Assembly: GCA_027067955.1 (NCBI GenBank)
Contig: JAMOUW010000041.1
Coordinates: forward strand, 1-37,131
Source of the DNA: Thermaceae bacterium
GTDB lineage: Bacteria > Deinococcota > Deinococci > Deinococcales > Marinithermaceae
Reading direction: 5' to 3'
DNA: 37,131 nt
The notes under the pieces are model-generated. The model made no database searches. It was not told the origin of the DNA and saw only the letters and a program-made list of their open reading frames with translations. The position numbers were made by a program, and so were the translations under genes. Shown here one piece after another: positions 32,101-37,131 of this stretch (position 1 is the stretch's first letter; the number at the start of each line of letters is the position of its first letter).

Positions 32101-33545
32101 GCGCGGGCCTCGCTCTGCTCCCGGGTGCGGAAGAGGTCATGGAACCGTTCGGTGATAACTTCGAGCCCCTTGTCAACGGCCTTGTCCAGGTTGTCACCGG
32201 GGATTACGGGCACCCCCATCGCCCGAGCCAGCGCCTCCAGGCGGGCCTGTATCATTCTCAGCGCCCCAAAATTGGCCAGGTACTTGTCCACCGGGCGGCG
32301 CCCCTGGGTTTCCCGCTCACGCAGCCTGAAGCGGTCGCTGTGGAGCTTCTTGTCGCGAACCACGACCAGCATGGGGATCTGTACCACCTCCGACTGCAGC
32401 GGGTGGCTCAAAAACCCCGGCACCACGTGGACCCCTTCTATAACCACGGATGTACGTTCCCGGGCGTTTCGCTCTTGAATGGCACGGATGCCCACGCTTA
32501 CCCGCGCCACCTGGTCCCTGAACCCCTGGAGGATGACCTCGTCCGAGGGTTCCCCCTCGAGACCCAGCACCTCAACGAGCGCCTTCCAGGCATCGAACGA
32601 TGAAGTATGCAGCGTCGGCACCAGGTCACGGGTAGTGGTAGCCCGCAAAATCTCGCGCACCGAATCGCTTGATGTCATCCGGGTGATACCGAGACGAAAG
32701 GCCAAGGCCGCCGCGAGCGTGCTCTTGCCCACCCCGCTAACCCCGCCAATGAGGATATGCATGGGACGCTCGGTTCTGCGCACCGCGCGCAAAACCCGGT
32801 AGCGCTCGGCCACCTCCTCGCCTATGCGACGTTCCAGAAGCGCCGCCACGCGCTCGCGCAGCTCATCCCGGCCGATTACCGTGCGCCCGTCGCGAATCAG
32901 CTCACGCTCCACCTCACGCGCCAGCCGGTAGGCCCGGTCGGGAGTGAGACCCGCAGCCATCAGCGACTGCGAAAGGATCCCCTTGGAAAAGGGAACTCGC
33001 GGCTCGCCGCCGGGTTCGACCACGAAGATACCCCCGCCGTATTCGAGCCTTTTCTGGTAGCGCTTGCGAGCGTCTTTGCCATACGACTTCTTGATCACCT
33101 GGGCGACGAAATCTTCCAGCTCGTCGGCGTCCAAACGCACCTTGCCCGCCTGACGCAGGCGCTGTTCGACCTGCTTTGCAAGGTCGTGTGCCTCACTCAG
33201 CGAAAATCCGGCCCCCTCGAGACTGCGCACCAGCAGCCCCTTCGAAAATGGCCGTTCGCCGTGCTCGTCCTCTATCAGGATTTCTTCGAAGCTCTGGGTC
33301 TGGCCAGCCACGCGTGCAGCCGCTTCAGGACCCAGGCGCCCTTTGACGGCGGCCTCCATGCGCCGCTTGAGCTCCTCGCTGGAAATTTGCTGAACACCGC
33401 TCGCCCGCAAGTCGCGCTCGAGCGCATGCGCTATTTCGTCAGCGACCGCCAGCTCTACCCCCGCGTTCACGAGCGATTCGATTACCAGGCCCTTGGAAAA
33501 AGGCCAGCGCATCCCCCGCGCGGTGGTTACGTATATCTCCGGCAT
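32097..33545 (-). CDS. 2-phosphoglycerate kinase with three ATP-cone domains
   Basis: 482 residues. Three N-terminal ATP-cone-like repeats each start PFSKG[LI] (residues 15, 99 and 185) and continue SL-x-x-AG-x(10-12)-A and a basic helix. A P-loop kinase domain follows from about 260 with Walker A GGVSGVGKST at 267-276, SSDSVREILRATT, VVIEGVHVVPGFL and RETQGRRPVDKYLANF, all typical of archaeal 2-phosphoglycerate kinase, which makes 2,3-bisphosphoglycerate. Archaeal enzymes usually have one cone. Leaderless start below a perfect TATAAT, six bases away. Cotranscribed with the S41 protein. Role in a thermophilic bacterium (compatible solute or control of glycolysis) is unknown. Confidence 0.88.
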   Translation of the reverse strand: MPEIYVTTARGMRWPFSKGLVIESLVNAGVELAVADEIAHALERDLRASGVQQISSEELKRRMEAAVKGRLGPEAAARVAGQTQSFEEILIEDEHGERPFSKGLLVRSLEGAGFSLSEAHDLAKQVEQRLRQAGKVRLDADELEDFVAQVIKKSYGKDARKRYQKRLEYGGGIFVVEPGGEPRVPFSKGILSQSLMAAGLTPDRAYRLAREVERELIRDGRTVIGRDELRERVAALLERRIGEEVAERYRVLRAVRRTERPMHILIGGVSGVGKSTLAAALAFRLGITRMTSSDSVREILRATTTRDLVPTLHTSSFDAWKALVEVLGLEGEPSDEVILQGFRDQVARVSVGIRAIQERNARERTSVVIEGVHVVPGFLSHPLQSEVVQIPMLVVVRDKKLHSDRFRLRERETQGRRPVDKYLANFGALRMIQARLEALARAMGVPVIPGDNLDKAVDKGLEVITERFHDLFRTREQSEARA

Positions 33546-33551
33546 CGCTGC

Positions 33552-33557
33552 ATTATA
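33552..33557 (-). promoter_or_regulatory. -10 element of leaderless 2PGK promoter
   Basis: Perfect TATAAT on the minus strand, six bases before ATG 33545. Confidence 0.7.
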
Positions 33558-33601
33558 GCCCGGTCATATTAAAGGTTTATGCGCTTGCAGACGCGCATTC
33601 G

Positions 33602-33630
33602 TTGACAGCCCCAGGTACGCGTGCTAGCAT
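33602..33630 (+). promoter_or_regulatory. Promoter of the tRNA-Cys/tRNA-Val operon
   Basis: Perfect -35 TTGACA (33602-33607), 17-base spacer, -10 TAGCAT (33625-33630) with extended TGC. The start would be near 33637, eight bases before the tRNA. Confidence 0.8.
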
Positions 33631-33644
33631 GAACCCTGCTACGG

Positions 33645-33719
<75 letters not shown>

Positions 33720-33725
33720 CTACGC

Positions 33726-33802
33726 GGGCGCGTAGCTCAGGTGGCTAGAGCGCTACCTTGACACGGTAGAGGTCGGAGGTTCAAGTCCTCTCGCGCCCAC
33801 CA
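33726..33802 (+). tRNA. tRNA-Val (GAC)
   Basis: Acceptor GGGCGCG pairs with CGCGCCC (33792-33798); anticodon stem CTACC/GGTAG with loop TTGACAC, anticodon GAC. A73 and encoded CCA (33800-33802). Six bases after tRNA-Cys, same transcript. Confidence 0.96.
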
Positions 33803-33805
33803 AAC

Positions 33806-33834
33806 ACCCCCGGCTTCTGCCGGGGGTTTGTTTT
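33806..33834 (+). terminator. Intrinsic terminator of the tRNA operon
   Basis: Nine-base-pair stem (ACCCCCGGC / GCCGGGGGT) with loop TTCT, followed by TTGTTTT. Its tail runs into the stop codon of the convergent gene. Confidence 0.85.
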
Positions 33835-34243
33835 AACGACGGGGTGGATGGGAAAGCAAATATATCGCCCTGTCCCGGTCGGTAAATATGAAAACTTCCA
33901 CAAACAGGCGCAGCTTCCCGGACCTCCAATCCTGGATATAAAAGAGAGTGGTTTCGGCTAGGGTATTCGTTTCGCTGACTTCGCACCGGTAGCCGGCATT
34001 CTTCAGTGACACCTCCAAAGCGGCACGAAGAATCACTGGGTCACCACCAACAAGGTAGCATTCGGTGACCCAGCCTTTTTCTTCCAGCGGCGCCCAAAAG
34101 CCCCGGGGAACCGGGCAGCGGTCCAGATGCAACCGGGTCGCACCCGCGGGCAGCAACACTCGAGGATCATAATCCAGGCGCAACGGTTCCCCGGCCAGCA
34201 CGAAGAGCAGCAGCGAGACGACTGCGACACCGTACCTTCCCAT
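33833..34243 (-). CDS. Small exported protein of unknown function
   Basis: 136 residues from ATG 34243. Signal peptide at about 1-18 ([17 protein letters not shown]). The mature part has [19 protein letters not shown], two cysteines (DRCPVPRG and TECYLVGG, with a third in YRCEVSE), and a C-terminal half [34 protein letters not shown]. No recognised family. The start is placed by TATGTT with extended TGG, seven bases upstream; an ATG at 34255 would overlap it. Convergent with the tRNA terminator and divergent from rarA. Confidence 0.7.
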   Translation of the reverse strand: MGRYGVAVVSLLLFVLAGEPLRLDYDPRVLLPAGATRLHLDRCPVPRGFWAPLEEKGWVTECYLVGGDPVILRAALEVSLKNAGYRCEVSETNTLAETTLFYIQDWRSGKLRLFVEVFIFTDRDRAIYLLSHPPRR

Positions 34244-34250
34244 TGCAATC

Positions 34251-34259
34251 AACATACCA
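34251..34259 (-). promoter_or_regulatory. Extended -10 of leaderless promoter (exported protein)
   Basis: TGG then TATGTT (34256-34251) on the minus strand, seven bases before ATG 34243. Same layout as the divergent rarA promoter. Confidence 0.55.
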
Positions 34260-34284
34260 GTTTCGGGGACCGCTTATTGGGCGT

Positions 34285-34311
34285 ATGGATTATGTTGCCA
34301 GCGTAATCCAT
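34285..34311. promoter_or_regulatory. Inverted repeat in the rarA promoter region
   Basis: ATGGATTA, 11 bases, TAATCCAT: a perfect eight-base dyad ending at the first base of the rarA extended -10. It covers the -35 position and could bind a regulator. Confidence 0.5.
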
Positions 34312-34319
34312 GCTATGCT
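34311..34319 (+). promoter_or_regulatory. Extended -10 of leaderless rarA promoter
   Basis: TGC then TATGCT (34314-34319), seven bases before ATG 34327. Confidence 0.6.
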
Positions 34320-34326
34320 GATAGCA

Positions 34327-35620
34327 ATGGCACTGTTCGCACCCAACGCCCCGCTAGCCGAAAGGCTGCGGCCGCAAAACCTTGATGAGGTCGTCGGCCA
34401 GGAACATCTAACCGGGACAGCAAAACCCCTGCGAGTGATGCTCGACAACAACCGCCTGGCATCCATGATCCTCTGGGGACCGCCGGGCACCGGCAAAACC
34501 ACGCTGGCGCGGATTCTGGCGGCGGGGGTGAACGCCCACTTCATCGCCATGAGCGCGGTTAGCGCCGGCGTCAAAGAAGTGCGCCTGGCCGGCGCAGGAG
34601 GCGCTTAGCGCTGGCGAGCCGACCGTCCTCTTTCTCGACGAGGTTCACCGCTTCAACAAGGCCCAGCAAGACGCCCTGCTGCCCCACGTAGAGTCCGGTC
34701 TGCTGACCCTCATCGGGGCGACTACCGAAAACCCTTCATTCGAGGTCAACCCGGCGTTGCGTTCGCGGGCGCGGGTCTACGTACTCAAGGCACTGGGTGA
34801 GGACGACCTAATGCGAGTGCTCGAGCGCGCCCTCATCGTTTCCGCAGGTCTGCCGGAGGTCGAAGCCGACGAGGAGGCACTGCGCCTGATCGCCGCGGCG
34901 GCCATGGGCGACGCACGCCGGGCGCTGAATGCGCTCGAGCTGGCCGCCGAACTGGGCGGGGAGCGGGTAACCATGGACGCCACCCGCGAAGCATTGGGGG
35001 CCGGTCAACCCGCATTCGACAAGGGCGGTGATGCTTTCTATGATTTGATCAGCGCCCTGCACAAGAGCATACGCGGCTCGCACGTGGACGCCGCGCTCTA
35101 CTACCTGGCCCGCATGCTTGCCGGCGGCGTCGACCCGCTCTACATCGGCCGGCGACTGGTACGCATGGCTAGCGAAGACGTGGGTCTGGCCGACCCCGGG
35201 GCACTAAGACAAGCGCTGGCGGCAGTGGAAGCCTACCAGCTGCTGGGCAGCCCCGAAGGCGAACTGGCTCTAGCCCAGGCCGCTGTCTATCTGGCACTCG
35301 CTCCCAAATCGAACTCGGTCTACCGTGCCCTGGCGGCGGCCCGGCGTGCAGCAGAGGCCCATCCAGCCGCAGAGGTGCCGCTGCACTTGCGTAACGCCCC
35401 CACAAAGTTAATGAAAGACCTGGGTTACAGCAAGGGCTACACTTACTACCACGACGACCACGAGGGCAGTTTTGCTCAGGAATACCTGCCGGAGGAACTG
35501 AAACCGGCGCGCTTTTTCAACCCCCGCGGCGAAGGCTGGGAACACAGGGTGGCCGAGCGCTACCGCGAGCTGATACAGCGATTTCAAGCAGCTAAAAACG
35601 ATAGGCACCCGAAAGGCTGA
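34327..35620 (+). pseudogene. rarA: Replication-associated recombination protein A (RarA/MgsA), frameshifted
   Basis: AAA+ ATPase of the RarA/MgsA/WRNIP1 family acting at stalled forks. The first part (34327-34608) runs from [16 protein letters not shown] through Walker [15 protein letters not shown] to [10 protein letters not shown] and then hits TAG at 34606. The rest continues one frame over (+1) from about 34592: [10 protein letters not shown], Walker [25 protein letters not shown], and the C-terminal domain to [15 protein letters not shown]. Joined, it is about 430 residues, normal for the family. A one-base insertion or a deletion near 34588-34592 explains it; the segment between KEVR and TVLF is also about three residues short of the E. 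coli protein. Everything else is intact, so it is recent, an error, or recoded. Confidence 0.88.
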
Positions 35621-36143
35621 TCACCGGGCTGCCCGACTGGGTTAGCAACACCCCACCCTCGAACAGTAAGGCATCGTAGCTGTACGTCAGGTTGGTCCCG
35701 CCAATCCAGGCGTGGCCAAGGTCGGCGCTCAGGTAGGCGTACATACCCCTTAGCATCAGGGTAAGACTCTCACCAGCGTCATACAATAGAGCCACGTCGG
35801 CGTTGAATGGGATACCGCTCCCCCACTTACCGGAGAGGATCAACCAGGGAATGGTTACACCACCAGCCACGCTAAAGCTTTCTGCCACCATCTGCTTGAT
35901 GCCGGCACGCAGGCCGATCTGGCCCGAAATGCTGAACTCCGTTTTCCCATCACCCCAAGCGTAAGCCAGATAAGGCAGCGCACCGGCCTTGAGATCACTG
36001 GCGTCGCTGGCGGCGACTGCAGTAAGGCCTGCAGTAAACCGGCCCCCCTCAACCGGGGCGGCGGTCTCCAGCGAGGCGACAGGCAAGCAGCCAGCAAGCG
36101 CCAGGGCAAGCGATACCAGCGCTGACAAACCCAGCTTTTTCAT
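35592..36143 (-). CDS. Lipoprotein with beta-barrel-like C-terminus
   Basis: 183 residues from ATG 36143. Signal peptide with lipobox LALAGC, Cys19 being the lipidation site. The rest alternates polar and hydrophobic residues with many Gly, Tyr and Trp ([33 protein letters not shown]) and ends SLSGAYRF with a terminal Phe, like an outer-membrane barrel; but a lipobox on a barrel is unusual. No recognised family. The start is set by TACAAT six bases upstream, so the ATG six codons earlier is rejected. Its 3' end overlaps rarA by 29 bases. Confidence 0.75.
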   Translation of the reverse strand: MKKLGLSALVSLALALAGCLPVASLETAAPVEGGRFTAGLTAVAASDASDLKAGALPYLAYAWGDGKTEFSISGQIGLRAGIKQMVAESFSVAGGVTIPWLILSGKWGSGIPFNADVALLYDAGESLTLMLRGMYAYLSADLGHAWIGGTNLTYSYDALLFEGGVLLTQSGSPVISLSGAYRF

Positions 36144-36149
36144 ATTTTC

Positions 36150-36155
36150 ATTGTA
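36150..36155 (-). promoter_or_regulatory. -10 element of leaderless lipoprotein promoter
   Basis: TACAAT on the minus strand (5 of 6), six bases before ATG 36143. Confidence 0.6.
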
Positions 36156-36331
36156 TGCCAAACGACAAGAAGATTAGCCGTCAAATAACCATATCGCGAA
36201 AAACGCTCAGACACAAAAACACACAGCGGCAGATACTAAGCACCAAATTCAACATAGCGACTCAAAAACAGCAGCTTGCGATGCGCCAGGAAGCGCCCGA
36301 TGAAATCCAGGCCGCTGCACGAACGTAGCGG

Positions 36332-37114
36332 TCAAACTGCAGCCGCTTCGGTAAGCAGGGGCGCTGCCGATTTTCGGAGGCGGCTTCGGGCTTCGCTAAA
36401 ACGTTCAAGAACCTCCCGGCCATTGAAGTTTCCGGGAGCAAGCTCGGGCGGAAGTCCTGGATCGAAAAACAACACCTTGCGCGCCTCATGCACCAGGCGC
36501 ACCAGCTCCACGAAGGCGAGTTCGGGGGCGGGATCCTCGGGCAGCAGGGAAATGCGCTCAACCAGCTGGCGGTATCTGAAAGTGGCTTCTTCCAGATGGA
36601 AAGCGCGCCCCACCAGCCGCGTCACGGGCTCACCACCTACCCTTTCAGCGCGGAAAATTTCTACGTAGGGTTCGAGCTCGTAATAGCCTACCAGCTCCCG
36701 GGTAGCTACCAGATCGGCCGTAGGACTGACCCATACCCCCGCGGCGGGAGTACCGTAACCAAGGAGAACCAGCTCGTTGCGAAACTTGTCACGCTGGCTG
36801 CGCAGTCCCTCCGGGACGGCGTAAACCAGCACGCGCCAGTAGCCGTCCCATACAGCATCGTGCATCTCACAAAGGCGTCTGCGCACCTGCCGCACCTGCC
36901 AGTAGACCCGCGGACTTAAGCGGTAATAAGCCCTGCGTCCCTCGCGTTCCGGGATGACCCAGCCACGCGCCGCGGAGCGCGAAACCGCCGCCCGCACCGC
37001 GGGCTCGCTAAATCCCAATAGCTCCATCCAGTGCACCAACTGGCCTATCCAGACCGTATCATCGGGGTAAACCAGCTCGGTGTAGAGCGTAAAAAGGGTT
37101 GAGCGTGCCCGCAT
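36332..37114 (-). CDS. PaaX-family transcriptional regulator
   Basis: 260 residues. N-terminal winged helix (about 5-75: RSTLFTLYTELVYPDD, LGFSEPAVRAAVSRSAARGWV, EGRRAYYRLSP), then a central domain with WDGYWRVLVYAVPEGLRSQRDKFRNELVLLGYGTPAAGVWVSP interrupted only by normal residues, and a C-terminal part with VHEARKVLFFDPGLPPELAPGNFNG. These match PaaX, the repressor of phenylacetate degradation that binds phenylacetyl-CoA. No paa genes are in the window, so the target is unknown. The start is supported by TAAACT seven bases upstream. The same frame stays open for 31 codons past the TGA. Confidence 0.9.
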   Translation of the reverse strand: MRARSTLFTLYTELVYPDDTVWIGQLVHWMELLGFSEPAVRAAVSRSAARGWVIPEREGRRAYYRLSPRVYWQVRQVRRRLCEMHDAVWDGYWRVLVYAVPEGLRSQRDKFRNELVLLGYGTPAAGVWVSPTADLVATRELVGYYELEPYVEIFRAERVGGEPVTRLVGRAFHLEEATFRYRQLVERISLLPEDPAPELAFVELVRLVHEARKVLFFDPGLPPELAPGNFNGREVLERFSEARSRLRKSAAPLLTEAAAV

Positions 37115-37121
37115 TGGACCC

Positions 37122-37127
37122 AGTTTA
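37122..37127 (-). promoter_or_regulatory. -10 element of leaderless paaX promoter
   Basis: TAAACT on the minus strand, seven bases before ATG 37114; the window ends before any -35. Confidence 0.45.
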
Positions 37128-37131
37128 CTCC

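Overview
The window looks like chromosomal DNA from a thermophile of the Deinococcota, order Thermales (Thermus/Meiothermus/Oceanithermus side). Seen: SigA regions 1.2 to 4.2 read almost like Thermus SigA, the lysC gene carries the internal ribosome binding site known from Thermus aspartokinase, futalosine-type menaquinone genes are present, and at least 17 genes start directly below a TANNNT -10 box, the leaderless arrangement known from Deinococcus. Base composition is moderate (about 57-63% G+C in lines I counted), except for a G+C-rich block at about 11.9-15.1 kb. The exact genus is inference. There is no CRISPR array, insertion sequence or phage gene, and no gene-free stretch over 300 bases; the largest gap is 36144-36331.

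Layout. 1-2.1 kb: 3' part of an RsmC-like rRNA methyltransferase, then sigA and its terminator. 2.1-5.9 kb: minus-strand lptB-like ATPase and a DUF3084 coiled-coil membrane protein, facing a small membrane protein and a patatin phospholipase. 5.9-11.8 kb: a minus-strand polar amino acid uptake cluster, made of a complete aapJQMP set and an upstream binding protein plus permease that lack an ATPase of their own. 11.9-15.2 kb: the G+C-rich block with a TrmA/RumA-type RNA methyltransferase, a Phd/PIN toxin-antitoxin pair, hisF and hisIE. 15.2-17.7 kb: class II fructose bisphosphatase (glpX) convergent with malQ. 17.7-20.4 kb: exbB, exbD and a TonB-shaped protein whose C-terminus is a DUF3048 domain. 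20.5-22.4 kb: mqnE and mqnA. 22.5-23.7 kb: HtrA protease. 23.8-25.8 kb: butyrate kinase and phosphate butyryltransferase. 25.8-30.2 kb: 2H RNA ligase-like protein, phosphoribosyltransferase and aspartokinase, divergent from homoserine dehydrogenase and threonine synthase. 30.2-33.5 kb: three small membrane proteins, an S41-type protease and a 2-phosphoglycerate kinase with three ATP-cones. 33.6-37.1 kb: tRNA-Cys, tRNA-Val, a small exported protein, a frameshifted rarA, a lipoprotein and a PaaX-type regulator.

How the genes work together. Several sets are tightly coupled by ATGA or longer overlaps: aapQ/aapM, antitoxin/toxin, hisF/hisIE, exbB/exbD, buk/ptb, lysC/phosphoribosyltransferase and 2PGK/S41. 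The best candidate for an undescribed system is the exbB-exbD-DUF3048 operon: an ion-driven inner-membrane motor paired with a TonB-like rod (one membrane helix and about 260 Pro-rich residues) that ends in DUF3048 instead of a TonB C-terminal domain. The main regulatory theme is leaderless transcription; in two cases the TAG stop codon of one gene is also the first half of the next gene's -10 box.
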